Below the pieces are notes generated by a model, which saw only the letters and a program-made list of their open reading frames with translations, made no database searches and was not told the origin of the DNA. A DNA stretch of 64,000 bases, from assembly GCF_023898315.1 (NCBI RefSeq), contig NC_064623.1, forward strand, positions 16,195,140-16,259,139, in the 5' to 3' direction. Both the position numbers and the translations under genes were made by a program. Shown one piece after another: positions 21,220 to 31,689 of this stretch; position 1 is the first letter of the stretch, and each line of letters starts with the position of its first letter. This DNA comes from Schistocerca nitens. Taxonomy: Eukaryota > Arthropoda > Insecta > Orthoptera > Acrididae.

Positions 21220-22559
21220 GGTCACAGTTCCTACAACACTACACTATCACAGACGTCTGGTAACACGGTGTACTACAGTTGGTCTGCGTGCGGAGACGAA
21301 TGCAGAATAACAATAGCAGCAAGCGCTACATGCGGACACTGCGACAGCTAGACCAAACCACAACAATGCACTACAGCCACACCCGTAAACACGGTCGTCA
21401 TCGTAAACATGTCCCTGCAGAGGCTGCTCGCCGACCGTGGCCCGTGTTTGTTACAACACGCAACTGAACGTCGGAGGTTTCAAGCGTCAACTTTAGGTTA
21501 CAATATCTCCGGATGTAACTAACATTTTACAATGCAACAAACGGCACTGATTACGTATTTGTTTATATGTTCAGATGTGATAACAAAACTAACGTGGTTC
21601 CATTTAAAAAAAACCTAGGTTTGTGTTAAAAAGCATATTTCCGTGCATTTTTGTATGGTTTGTATTAAACAATTACACTAGCCCCTCTCCTCACGTTCGG
21701 TCTGTGGAATCGGTTCGTCAGTATTTGATGTGGTTTACGAAATATATCCAGCGGTAACGTTAGGTGACTCACCCTGTATATTTACAGCTCGTATAAAATA
21801 GATATGTATTGCAAAGTTTTACTAACCTTCAAAGTAGTCACCAGCATTGTGTATAAACCATTGCGAGTAGGATACTCCTAGCCGTGCCAGTTGTGTTGAC
21901 AGTTTGAGTGGCGCGGTCTATTGCCCAACGAATTTTAGCAGCTCTGAAGCGAGTGCCGTGAAGTGTTTCCTTCAGCTTAGAAATCGAGTTGAACTCAGGA
22001 AGGCTTAAGTAGGTGGTATAGCACTAACAGCTCCATCATGCAAACAAATCAGTAACAGCTTGCACTGTACGTGCTTGAGCTTTGCCCTGCAAAATGATGG
22101 CCAGGTCCTGCAGAAAGTGTCATCACTTATGTCTCTATGCTGTTCATTTTTGGAACGCAACCTATGACCATCTGCAAGCTGTTAGTGATTTGTTTGACTG
22201 ATGGGGCTGCTAACTGCTATACCACCTACTGCACTCCCCTGGCTTAAGCCCTCGTGAGTTGAACTCGATTTCTAAACTGAAGGAAACACTTCACGGCATT
22301 CGCTTCAGAACTGCTACAAATTTCTCGGGCAACAGACCGCGCCGCTCGAACTGTGAACACAACTAGCACTGCTAAGGGTATCCAATGACTTCCACATCGC
22401 TCGCAACGGGTCATACACAATGCAGGTGGCTACTTTGAAGGTCAGTAAAACTTTGCAACACGTTTCAATTTAGTACGAGCTGTATATAAATAATTGCCAC
22501 TATTAAAATTCCAACCCTCTTATATGTAGATCTGACAGGTTATATCACTTTATCCGTAT

Positions 22560-23460
22560 GCATTCTCGAAACCTCTTCCGCAACTTTGTCTCTATAAACC
22601 AGAGATATAGCATAAGGTTGCACAAAGAATTTCTTTTGCGGACATACATTAAATTTGTACCGACGATTCCTTAACGATCCTATTTTTGGCAGAAACACTT
22701 CTTTGTTCCACAGCAGCATATTTCGTACCTCACTACACTCAACAGGCCCTATCTACTGCACAGTTTTTATTTTGTTTTCAATCACCTCTCCAGTTTCTCT
22801 AATCACTGCTTCCTCCTTGTCTTCACTGTCTTCTTCAGCCAATTGCTCAGATGATCGGTATTTCCCATTATGACAATCAGCCTAATTAAGCGTAATGGGA
22901 GTGACTGGAAATTGCGCTTGTATAAGACACTCTTCGAATCTAATACAAATGGTTACCCCCTTATTCAATGGAACTTCCTCTCTTCCTGGGCCAAGAATCA
23001 CTCGGTATTCATTCCAAAATTCATGCCTATTATTAACTGCAAAATTTGGCACGATTACGAAACCGGCGTCTAGTTTGTGTCCTTGACTCGTGAACTCCAA
23101 AAGAATCTGCAGGCTGGCTGCCACGCGTTTCCCAGGCAGAGCCCCTTTCACTTTCGTCCTTTTAATGGCCGGTGCTGGTCGGCTCCTTTTCTCGGAACAA
23201 CGCTGAGCTGCCTCAGAAACAGCAGTAATACGGCTGCCACTGTCCCGAATACCGTGCAGTCGTACCCCTCATATTGAGACAGTGATCAGGGGTGGAGGTT
23301 CTGTCGAGTTAACACTCCTTATTCCTCCGGCAACATCTCCGACAAGTCCTCGTAATCTCACAAGTGTATTGTACTCTGCCTGATAATAGTCATGGGATCG
23401 TACTGAATCCTTCCCACACGATTCTGGCGTCAGTTTATTATCGGGCTACGATTTCGTTGT
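22560..23460 (-). pseudogene. gypsy-like retrotransposon relic: protease end and pol leader
   Basis: A 90-codon minus frame (23151-22882) includes GHKLDAGFVIVPNFAVN, with IIGMNF in the next frame. This resembles the FxVVP-(N/D)-L...ILGxDFL segment closing a retropepsin domain. After it comes an acidic linker (AEEDSEDKEEAVIRE in the shifted frame) and ISLVYRDKVAEEVSRM, as expected just before the RT of gypsy-type pol. No RT catalytic box follows. The stretch is old, and a Tc1 at 23,462 separates it from related sequence at 24,870-25,090. Confidence 0.5.
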
Positions 23461-23461
23461 A

Positions 23462-24861
23462 CACTACTGGCCATTAAAATTGCTACACCGCGAAGATGAC
23501 GTGCTACAGACGCGAAATTTAACCGACAGCAAGAAGATGCTGTGATATGCAAATGATTACCTTTTCAGAGCATTCATACAAGGTTGCCTCCGGTGGCGAC
23601 ACCTACAACGTGCTGACATGAGGAAAGTTTCCAACCGATTTCTCACACACAAACACCAGTTGACCGGCGTTGGCTGGTGAAACTTTGTTTTGATGCCTCG
23701 TGTAAGGAGGAGAAATGCGTACCATCACGTTTCCGACTTTGATAAAGGTCGGATTGTAGCCTATTGCGATTGCGGTTTATCGTATCGCGACATTGCTGCT
23801 CGCGTTGGTCGAGATCCAATGACTGTTAGCAGAATATGGAATCGGTGGGTTCAGGAGGGTAATACGGAACGCCGTGCTGCATCCCAACAGCCTCGTATCA
23901 CTAGCAGTCGAGATGAATGGCATCTTATCCGCATGGCTGTAACGGTTTATGCAGCCACGTCTCGATCCCTGTGTCAACAGATGGGGACGTTTGCAAGACA
24001 ACCACCATCTGCACGAACAGTTCGACGACGTTTGCAGCAGCATAGACTATCAGCTAGGAGACCATCGCTGCGGTTACCCTTGACGCTGCATCACAGACAG
24101 GAGCGCCTGCTATGGTGTACTCAACGACGAACCTGGGTGCACGAATGGCAAAACGTCATTTTTCGGATGAATCCACGTTCTGTTTACAGCATCATGATGT
24201 TCGCATCCGTGTTTGGCGACATCGCGGTGAACGCACATTGGAAGCGTGTATTCGTCATCGCCATACTGGCCTATCACCCGGCGTGATGGTATGGGGTGCC
24301 ATTGGTTACACGTCTCGGTCACCTCTTGTTCGCATTGACGGCACTTTGAACAGTGGACGTTACATTTCAGATGTGTTACCACCCGTGGCTGTATCCTTCA
24401 TTCAATCCCTGCGAAATCCTACATTTCAGCAGGATAATGCACGACCGCATGTTGCAGGTCCTGTACGGGCCTATCTGGATACAGAAAATGTTCGACTGCT
24501 GCCCTGGCCAGCACATTCTCCAGATCTCTCACCAATTGAAAACGTCTGGTCAATGGTGGCCCAGCAACTGGCTCGTCACAGTACGCCAGTCACTACTCTT
24601 GATGAACTGTGGCATCACGTTGAAGCTGCATAGGCAGCTGTACCTGTACACGCCATCCAAGCTCTGTTTGACTCAGTTCCCAGGAGTATGAAGGCCGTTA
24701 TTACGGCCAGAGGTTCTGGGTACTGATTTCTCAGGATCTATGCACCGAAAGTGCGTGAAAATGTAATCACATGTCAGATCTAGTATAATATATTTGTCCA
24801 ATGAATACCTGTTTATCATCTGCATTTCTTCTTGGTGTAGCAATTTTAATGGCCAGTAGTG
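23462..24861 (+). mobile_element. Tc1-like transposon, DD34E, copy 1
   Basis: Exactly 1,400 bp, from 'cactactggccattaaaatt' to its complement ending 'ggccagtagtg', with flanking TA at 23460-23461 and 24862-24863. It carries a single-exon transposase in plus orientation. It interrupts a gypsy-like relic on the other strand. A second copy lies inverted at 38,352-39,753. Confidence 0.95.
23693..24726 (+). pseudogene. Tc1-like DD34E transposase
   Basis: The start ATG at 23693 gives MPRVRRRNAYHHVSDFDKGR, then two helix-turn-helix units (YRDIAARVGRDPMTVSRIWN; SARTVRRRLQQHRLSARRP). A frameshift near 24165 leads into SDESTFCLQHHD (first Asp). Then FQQDNARPHV (second Asp) and SPDLSPIENVW (Glu), with 34 residues between the last two. 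Two nonsense codons near the end (after HHVEAA, and in PRS*K) spoil the C-terminus; the normal stop is at 24724-24726. At about 344 codons it is full length. Dead by one indel and two stops. Confidence 0.92.
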
Positions 24862-24869
24862 TAGGTCTG

Positions 24870-25090
24870 TTGGCACTGGTGACCGAACTTCTACCTCCTC
24901 GCCTTCCTCATCACATCGGTTACTTTCCCACCATTTTCCGCTCATGGTGACTCTTGTCATTTCCTCTTCCGAACTGTTGCCACATACCTCTTCACCCCGA
25001 ATGTTGTCCACTATATTCTTGCCTTCCTGACTGACCACCCCTCTCATTTCTTCTGTCATTATTTCTATTGTACACCTGAGAGTTTATGTC
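24870..25090 (-). pseudogene. gypsy-like gag fragment (TEEMRG block)
   Basis: The minus strand reads TEEMRGVVSQEGKNIVDNIR and then GEEVCGNSSEEEMTRVT, closely matching the plus-strand paralogue at 28,760-28,890 (TEEMRGMVRQEGKNIMDKIL, GEEVTGNSLVDEVTSIT). The function is unknown beyond its place in a gag-like polyprotein. The Tc1 copy inserted just 5' on the chromosome. Confidence 0.55.
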
Positions 25091-25091
25091 C

Positions 25092-26378
25092 GCACACCCA
25101 CCGTCGTCGCGACTGCACAGATATCACTTTGCCGTTTCCCCCCGACAGCGGAGCTGATCTCAAAAGTTTGTGTATATATGGTCCCGGCTAGTTAAGAATC
25201 ATTCTCTGCCGTGTGGGTCGGGCATAAAACATCTCTGAATCATGCTGTGAATCCAATTGTGTGACCTTGCAGTTGAAAATTGATCTTGTTTTCTATTTCC
25301 AGAGATATTCCATACACTTTCAACCACGACGGATCCAAAGAGAGTTATTTTATTTATTACTCGGAGATAACATAACAATCGGGTTCCAGTCTATTTTTTC
25401 CAATTCTTGTTTCCCAAATAATTTGATTTAGTTACCTTTGTAGTCAATATGCCTTCGTTAATCCTATTATCTGTTTGTAACAGGTTGATCAGCGTTTCTC
25501 AGTAACCCTTGAATAGTCACAGATTTAATTGTCTGTGTACTAGCTGATTTTTGGGATGTAGAAAACACGGGGAAAGTCTCATATATATTCTATTTCACTG
25601 ACACAATTCACTTCTTAAATTAATGAGAGATGGCACTGGGGAATCAATGAAGAAGGAGTTGATCTTAAAGTGTATCGTTTCAGTATAATAACAGTCTGTA
25701 CCACATTTCTTCTCGTTCCTATCACCAAAGATATGTTTTCCCAAGAAACTGGCCTTTACCATTAATATCTGATAAATCATAAATATGTCTTTGGCTTTAC
25801 AATGTCTAAGCTTCTTAATTCTCACGACACGATATTAATTATAAGTTCGAGTTCTTTCAATGTCCGTTCGGCACAAATTTAGTCTTTTCACTGGTACTAT
25901 ATCTCACGTCTCGTTTATTAGTAGAATCGCCTTGACAACGATCGGCAAAGATACTAGTACGATAAGGTCCAACTATTTTCTGTCCAAATATCCCAAGATA
26001 ATCCATTATCCACCACTCCAGTGTCTAATCCAGTTATCAGAATGATATTTAGTTATGCTTATAATCCCTAACTTCCGACTACCACGGAAGACTGCGAACA
26101 TGTACCATTGAAAACGAAGACTCAAGAGAGCTAACAATGCTGCGCATTAGTTTATATATTATATTCAAAACAAAACGGAGCTCTGTTACGTCTTCCTTGG
26201 ATTCCCTTTGTACTACTTTGCGTTACTCTATTTCAAATATCTACTCTTTGTAAAACTTTAGCTAACTATTACTTCGAGAGACAACAACCGTTTTTCGGCT
26301 CTCCGGTCATTTCGTATTACAGAATTTAATCTAATATTCGTTTCTGAATACCCACACTCTAAAGAGCTGTTACAAGTT
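25092..26378 (-). repeat. candidate solo LTR or other insertion in the gag relic
   Basis: Comparison with the plus-strand gag paralogue (28,735-28,760) shows that about 1.29 kb has been inserted here. On minus it starts 'tgtaacagctctttagag' and ends '...gtgtgcggaca', giving TG...CA termini. Flanks are 'gaact' and 'taaact', which allow but do not prove a short target duplication. No coding sequence is inside. This is inference from alignment by eye. Confidence 0.4.
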
Positions 26379-26379
26379 C

Positions 26380-27030
26380 CAACTCTCTTTCGTTCTCGTG
26401 CAGATTGTCTCTCAAATGTAAGCTCCAGCCCTCGAAGTAGGCTCTTAAACTAATCGACGGTTAAATCACTTTATTCTACCAGAGAACTGCTGGTAATGTA
26501 CTTTCTAATTTTGAGAAGCACAATCTAATTATCTCGCACTCACTACAGAGAGTAAGAACTGGTTCTTTGTAATGAGTGCTTCGAATAACTTGGTAGGGCT
26601 CTTGTATCCCAATGATTCGGGATCCAGACACAGAATAATTTTCTGTTTTAGTTCTCTCCTGCATTTCCTATGCTCAAATGTCCCAAGAAACGCATCCTTA
26701 AATTCTTGAAATGAACGGCAGGTTGGCGCTACTATGAGCATTTTTTTTTCTGCTGCTGAGCCCTCGATATGATCACTGATAAAGTCTAACATTGCCTCCA
26801 GTGGCAACTAACGACTGAATTGTGGCAACCAGACCTTGGGATGAAGAGGGCTTCCATTCTCACTGAAATTCTGGAATCTTGGCGCTGAGACAAGACGCAT
26901 GTAATCAAACGCTGGCTCCCCTCCAGTGGTTGTAGTTACGCCAGAATCAGACACTCCGGTCTGCTGCATAGGCCCCGAGATTTCATGTCGAGTGCTGCGC
27001 CAGTGTGTTACTTGAGCTCCGCACTGCACC
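26380..27030 (-). pseudogene. gypsy-like gag relic, capsid region
   Basis: Minus frames read FDYMRLVSAPRFQNFSEN, then after a stop LPLEAMLDFISDHIEGSAAE, SFQEFKDAFLGTFEHRKCRR and KSPTKLFEALITKNQ. A SFxEFKxAFLxxFW-like segment is typical of capsid-type Gag proteins of LTR elements. A frameshift links this to CEIIRLCFSKLES and then HLRDNLHENERE near 26,390. An uninterrupted equivalent of the site where the DD36E element landed on the other copy lies at 26,480-26,600. Confidence 0.6.
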
Positions 27031-27395
27031 TCCTAAGTGGGCTGCAGTTATGTGTGAGATCTGTTTGCCTCCCAGAGCGAGCGCCCTGTGGCCCGTTGCC
27101 TTGCCCTGACCCACACATGGCGAGCTACGAACAGCAGAGAAACAAAAAAATTCAGTTACAAATCATGATGGGTCTGACGAAAAACACAATATGAGTCAGG
27201 AAGAAAAAACGTCGAACACGAAAGACACACGGATGGCAGAGTCCACACCAGTAACGCCAAAGACGGATGCTGAGCCATTAGAATAGAAGAGCCCTGCCAA
27301 GTTATTTGAAGGACTCAGTAAAAAGAAATAGTGCTTAGATGCGTTCCGTAGTGAGAGCGAGATAATTGGATTTTGCTTCTCAAAACTACAAAGTA

Positions 27396-28607
27396 CACTG
27401 AAGAGCCAAAGAACCTGGTACAGCTGCCTAACATCGTGTAGGCCCGCAGCGAGCACGCCAAAGTGCCGCAACACGACGTGGCATGGACTCGGCTAATGTC
27501 TGAAATAGTGCTGGAGGGAAATGACTCCATGAATCCTGCACGGCTGTCCATAAATCCGTAAGAGTACGAGGAGATGGAGATCTCTTCTGAACAGCACGTT
27601 GAAAGGCATCCCAGATATGCTCAGTAATGTTCTTGTCTGGGGAGTTTGGTGGCCAGCGGAAGTATTTAAACTCAGAAGAGTGTTCTTGAAGCCACTCTGT
27701 AGAAATTCTGTACGTGCAGGGTGTTGCATTGTCATGTTGGAATGGCCCAAGTCCATCGGAATCCACAATGGACATGAATGGAAGCAGGTGATTAGACAGG
27801 ATGCTTACGTATGCATCACCTTTCAAGGTTGTATCTAGACGTATCAAGGGTCTCATATCCCTCCAACTACACACGCCCCACATCATTACACGGTCCCCAC
27901 CAGCTTGAACAGTCCCGTGCTGATATGCAGGGTCCAAGGATTCACGAGGTTGTCTCCATACCCGTACACGTTCATCCACTCGATACAATTTGAATCTAGA
28001 CTCGTCCGACCAGGCAACATGTTTCCAGTCATCAAGAGTCCAATGTCGGCTTTGACGGGCCCCGGCTAGGTGTAAAGCTTTGTGCCATGTAGTCATCGAG
28101 GGTACGAGAGGGCCTTCGCCTCCGAACGCCCATATCGATGATATTTCGCTCAATGGTTCGACGGTGACACTTGTTGATAGCCCAGCATTGAAATGTGCAG
28201 CAGTTTGCTGAAGGGTTGCGCTTGTGTCACGTTGAACCATTCTCTTCAATCGTCGTTGGTTCCCTTCTTGCAGGATCTTTTTCCGGCGGCAGCGATGTCG
28301 GAGATTTGATGTTCTATCGGGTTCCTGATGTTCACGGCACACTGGTAATATGGTCGCATGGGAAAATCCCCACGTCAGCGCTTCCTCGGAGATACTGTGT
28401 CCCATCGCTCGTGCGCCGACTATAACACCACATTCAAACTCCAATCTTCATAACCTGCCATTGTAGCAGCAGCAACCGATATAACAACTGCGCCAGACAC
28501 TTGCTGTTTTACATAAGGCTTGCCGACGGCAGGGGCGTACTCTGCCTGTTTACATATACCTGTATTTGGATGCGCATGCCTGTACTAGTTTCTGTCGCGC
28601 TTCAGAG
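27396..28607 (-). mobile_element. Tc1/mariner-type transposon, DD36E (Incomer-like), copy A
   Basis: 1,212 bp from 'cactgaagagccaaagaacc' to '...ttctgtcgcgcttcagag', flanked by TA at 27394-27395 and 28608-28609. The inverted repeats are about 28 bp. It contains one nearly full-length transposase on minus. Confidence 0.93.
27428..28461 (-). pseudogene. DD36E transposase, nearly complete
   Basis: The likely original ATG is at 28461 (MAGYED); a small deletion there shifts the frame, after which 338 codons are open to 27428. Order: HTH (ECGVIVGARAMGHSISEEAL), second HTH (TLQQTAAHFNAGLSTS), WSDESRFKLY (first Asp), FQHDNATPC (second Asp), SPDKNITEHIWD (Glu). I count 36 residues between the last two acids. 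A segment around residues 93-110 (EISSIWAFGGEGPLVPS) departs from copy B (RNIIDMGFRSRRP), as if read out of frame between two compensating indels. The His usually after DNA(S/T)P is Cys. Activity is unlikely. Confidence 0.85.
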
Positions 28608-29059
28608 TATATTATTACCAGCAATCACTGATAGGAAAAAGTCGGATGAAGATCGAGTAGATTAAGAACCTACTTCGTGAGTCGGAGCCTATATTTGAGA
28701 CACAATCTACACGAGAACGAAAGAGAGGACGGAATGAGAACTCGCAGGCGACCAACAGAAATAACGACTGAAGAAATGAGAGGGATGGTCAGACAGGAAG
28801 GCAAGAATATAATGGACAAAATTCTGGGTGAAGAGGTAACTGGCAACAGTTTGGTAGACGAAGTAACGAGCATTACTAAGAACGGAAAACGGAGGGGAAC
28901 GATTCCGTGTGCCGTTTCAGCTGCATCTGAATGCGAGGTGACCTTTTAGAGCTCCTGTTCTACGTAAAGAAGCCTTTCCTCTGTCCTGTCGAAGCTTTGT
29001 GACTTGCCCACAATCGTCCTCTACCCCTACGTTGTGAGGGAGGTAACAGCACATGTACT

Positions 29060-29284
29060 GCTGTTTGCAGTTCAAATGGTTCAAATGGCTCTGATCACTA
29101 TGGGACTTAACTGCTGAGGTCATCAGTCCCCCAGAACTTAGAACTACTTAAACCTAACTAGGCTAAGGACATCACACACATCCATGGCCAACGCAGGATT
29201 CCAACCTGCGACCGTAGCGGTCGCGCGGTTCTAGACTGAAGCGCCTAGAACCGCTCGGCCACACCAGCCGGCGCTGTTTGCAGT
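29060..29284 (-). mobile_element. SINE-A, full length, with 12-bp target duplication
   Basis: The body 29072-29272 lies between 'gctgtttgcagt' at 29060-29071 and 29273-29284. The head on minus begins 'gccggctggtgtggccgagc'. The B box is damaged ('ggttggaatcctgcg'). Confidence 0.92.
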
Positions 29285-29452
29285 ATACATGACTACTTTG
29301 GCGCGGTTATTTGTCAAGACTGCTGTTTTGTTGGCGCCTGCCGCTTCTCCTCTTGCTCAGAAGCCTCCTTATTAGCAACTAAAGCAGTCTGCCTCATTTC
29401 AATGCTACTCTCTCCTACTTCCTTTACGTGCTCACTGATTTTGCTCAGTAGA

Positions 29453-30151
29453 TTAATCATCTCCTGTGAATGTTTCTTCGTGCCTTTTCCGTGCTGCCTC
29501 TTTATATTTCCTTTCTAACTCCTCCATTACCTGCTCAAATTTCCTCTCCACCTCCTCATGTTTCCTTTCCAATTCCTTCATCTCTTGCTGAAATTTCCTC
29601 TCTGCCTCCTCACGTTTACTATCTAATTCCTTCATCTCCTGCTCAGATTTCCTCTCTGAATCCTCATGTTTCCTTTCTAATTCCTGCATTTGCTGCTCAC
29701 ATTTCCTCTCTGCGTTCTCACATTTCCTTTCTAATTTCTGCATTTCGTGCTTTCTGTGCCTCTAAGCTTCCTTCATCCCTTTCAGAATTTGAAAGAGTAA
29801 ATCTGCCTCCTGCTGGTGCTGTGTCCCTCCTGCTGGTGATATGACACGCGATTACATGCACTGCTGCACTGATGCGGCAGGATTATCCTATATTCTCTTT
29901 CGGCTTTGCTATTACTGGTGTAGACTCTACCATCTGTTGTCTTTCATGTTCGACCGTTTCTTTTCCTCACTCATATTGTGTATTTCGTCTGACCCATCAT
30001 GATCTGCAACTGAATTTATTCTTTCTCTGCTGTTCATAGCTTTCTGTTCCATGGGAAAATATACCATCTCATCCTCTGACTCGTTCATATCCCTATCCCT
30101 TACAAAGTCCATTGTACTATCTACTTCCGCCAGAGACCCTCTTTGTAACAA
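29453..30151 (-). pseudogene. gag-like N-terminal region with a repetitive coiled coil
   Basis: The minus strand gives an acidic frame at 30151-29927 (EVDSTMDFVRDRDMNESEDE). After stops, a 96-codon frame at 29743-29453 is made of EMKELERKHEEVERKFEQ-type units. These repeat every 18 residues, and the DNA repeats every 54 bp. The composition (E, K, R with L/M/F spaced as in heptads) predicts a long coiled coil. Placement among gypsy-like gag pieces suggests an N-terminal Gag segment, but no capsid sequence is joined to it, so an unrelated origin is possible. Confidence 0.45.
29486..29755. repeat. 54-bp coding minisatellite (about five units)
   Basis: The phrase 'tttcctctc' recurs at 29540, 29594, 29648 and 29702, exactly 54 bp apart. 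The intervening 'ttccaattccttcatctc' varies slightly. Each unit is 18 codons on minus, so copy-number change keeps the frame. Confidence 0.85.
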
Positions 30152-30569
30152 CCTCTCCTCACTGCGTCTTAATATTCATGCAAAAGAATTCCGCGCATGA
30201 CATCTAGTAAATGAGGCAAAAAGAAAGATAAGATTTTTCTATAATACAAACATGACTTTTAAACGAATTCAGCACAAGTTATTCATATCCCTTCCAAAGT
30301 TAGTGCACGGTGCTGGTGGCAACACCGGTTGTGAGCACAAAAAAAACGAACTGTGTTACAGAAACCACAGACACATAAACCAAAAAAGTAAGACAACTAA
30401 ATAGAACTGGAGAAAAATACTGGTTGATCAGCAAATTGGCACTTGCTGCTTATTATACCAGCTTATTGTAACAGGATTAGAAAACTGTGAAATTTAACCA
30501 ATTAAAATTTTAATGACAAACTGACTCTCAGAGTCAACCTGGTGAGACCAGTCGTGGGGTCGCCGTATT
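30152..30569. other. unassigned sequence
   Basis: No gene or known repeat recognised. Confidence 0.35.
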
Positions 30570-30860
30570 ATGTAAGGTGGCCAGGGTGGAGACGTGTCAG
30601 GTTCACCCAATTTCAAAAGAACTGTTATCAGAATACCGATACATACTCTTCCCATCGAGCTGCCACTCGTCCTATCACATAATGGATAACGTAGAAAAAC
30701 TATTTGTCCCTGCTGGTGGACTGTTCAAGAGTTGGTACTCTCATCATAATTTAATAACTCCATGAATAATTAATATATGTAAAAAAGTATCTGATAAAGG
30801 AGTAGTTACTATATTTGGCTGTTGTAAGCATATAAATGATAGAGGAATTTAACAATTATA
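30570..30860 (+). repeat. dispersed repeat, copy 2 (partner near 15.55 kb)
   Basis: Collinear with 15,550-15,840: 'gggtggagacgtgt', 'taccgatacatactc', 'cataatttaataact', 'gtatctgataaaggag', 'gatagaggaatttaacaat'. Divergence is considerable, so both are old. Confidence 0.7.
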
Positions 30861-31462
30861 TTTACTGAATTGAGCATTTTGAAATACTTCAACATATGAC
30901 CCAATAACTGAATATAAAATACAAGCACAGGGGTGTAACAGAATCAGCTATAGGCTAAGTAAACATGGAATCCTACAATTATGACGCCCAGTGACTTATG
31001 GTGAGTGTGAACAAATTTGCTAAGAGCATAAACACGGATTTTATTACCCCACCCTGATCGAATAAGGCAGATCATCAACAGAAACCCACAAGCAAACAGT
31101 GCCTACTGTGGCAATGAAGCGAATGAGTACACTACTGAGAGCATCAGAACAAACTATCAAGTCACTACTTTGCTGGTGCCACGAATACTTCACCAGCTTT
31201 GAGACTGGCTCTTGGGCAGGCAGCTTTCTGAGCTTTCAGCACACGATTACTGACCTCCGATGATCTCTGTTCGCGATTTTGACCCAATGAAACGCGAAAC
31301 AGATGACACAAATACTCTCGACAGTCGATTCCTAATGGACTCTCTCAACCTCTGTCCAGATTACCAAGACCGTGACCACACCTGTACCTCGCTCCTCGGT
31401 GGCCCAGAGGACATGTCTGTGACCTCTCTCTCTGCCAGCCCACATGAGTCTCCTCTCCACAG
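30861..31462. other. unassigned sequence
   Basis: No recognisable gene; lies 3' of the gag-protease relic on the minus strand. Confidence 0.3.
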
Positions 31463-31520
31463 TCTGAAATAGTGCTGGAGGGAACTGACACCATGAATCC
31501 TGCACGGCTGTCCATAAATC
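31463..31520 (-). mobile_element. 58-bp fragment of the DD36E element
   Basis: 'gtctgaaatagtgctggagg' to 'cggctgtccataaatc' is nearly identical to positions 27498-27556 of copy A and to the same part of copy B. Flanks are unrelated, and no element ends are present. Confidence 0.8.
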
Positions 31521-31689
31521 ATTCGAGTCTCACATTTACTCAGGCCAACCTCCCAGTGCCTTGTGGCACAATACCACGTGAATTAATCCAAGTGTTGTTG
31601 GCTACAATTCAAGTGATTCACCCCTTACGTTCGATGCTTTTTGTCATCACCAGTGGTTGTCTCCCCTAAGTGAAACACGGTCCCTCTAA

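Larger units (their letters stand above)
19472..21776 (-). mobile_element. mariner-type transposon, DD41D group, copy 2
   Basis: Begins 'cagggtgagtcacctaacat' and ends with the complement '...taggtgactcaccctg', with TA at 19470-19471 and 21777-21778. The inverted repeats are several hundred bp long and include 'ccacatcaaatactgacga' and 'gaggagaggggctagtgtaa'. It is 2.3 kb including a SINE near its right-hand coding end. It is the most complete copy of this subfamily here. Confidence 0.92.
19443..22519. mobile_element. long inverted repeat built from mariner 3' ends
   Basis: The left end 'ggttggaacttcaatagtgg' (19443) mirrors 'ttgccactattaaaattcca' near 22496-22515 on the right. Inner arms 21777-22060 and 22175-22490 are also complementary (for example 'cagctcgtataaaatag' against 'tttagtacgagctg'). 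In the outward-reading direction both arms encode a mariner transposase C-terminus (ELNSISKLKETLHGIRFR, then NTTGTARSILL in the left arm). A DD41D element sits in the left arm at a TA. The unoccupied element would be about 0.77 kb. Confidence 0.75.
27185..28925 (+). pseudogene. gypsy-like gag relic, plus-strand paralogue split by a transposon
   Basis: The first part (27185-27395) reads KDTRMAESTPVTPKTDAEPL, stop, KSPAKLFEGLSKKK, stop, then SESEIIGFCFSKLQS. The second part (28610-28925) resumes with SRSLYLRHNLHENERED, TEEMRGMVRQEGKNIMDKIL and VTSITKNGKRRG. The order matches the minus-strand copy at 24,870-26,610, so the DD36E element between them is a later insertion at TA. Several stop codons mark it as dead. 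Confidence 0.6.

Noticed and set aside
21070-21467. Plus frames upstream of the DD41D copy 2 transposase
   Set aside because: They overlap the transposase start antisense and have no independent support.
23777-24043. Minus frame opposite the Tc1 transposase, and similar antisense frames at 5229-5552, 35904-36305 and 36226-36492
   Set aside because: Antisense shadows of transposase coding sequence or inverted repeats.
29470-29844. 124-codon plus frame rich in Ser, Pro and Leu
   Set aside because: Antisense shadow of the repetitive coiled-coil frame on minus.
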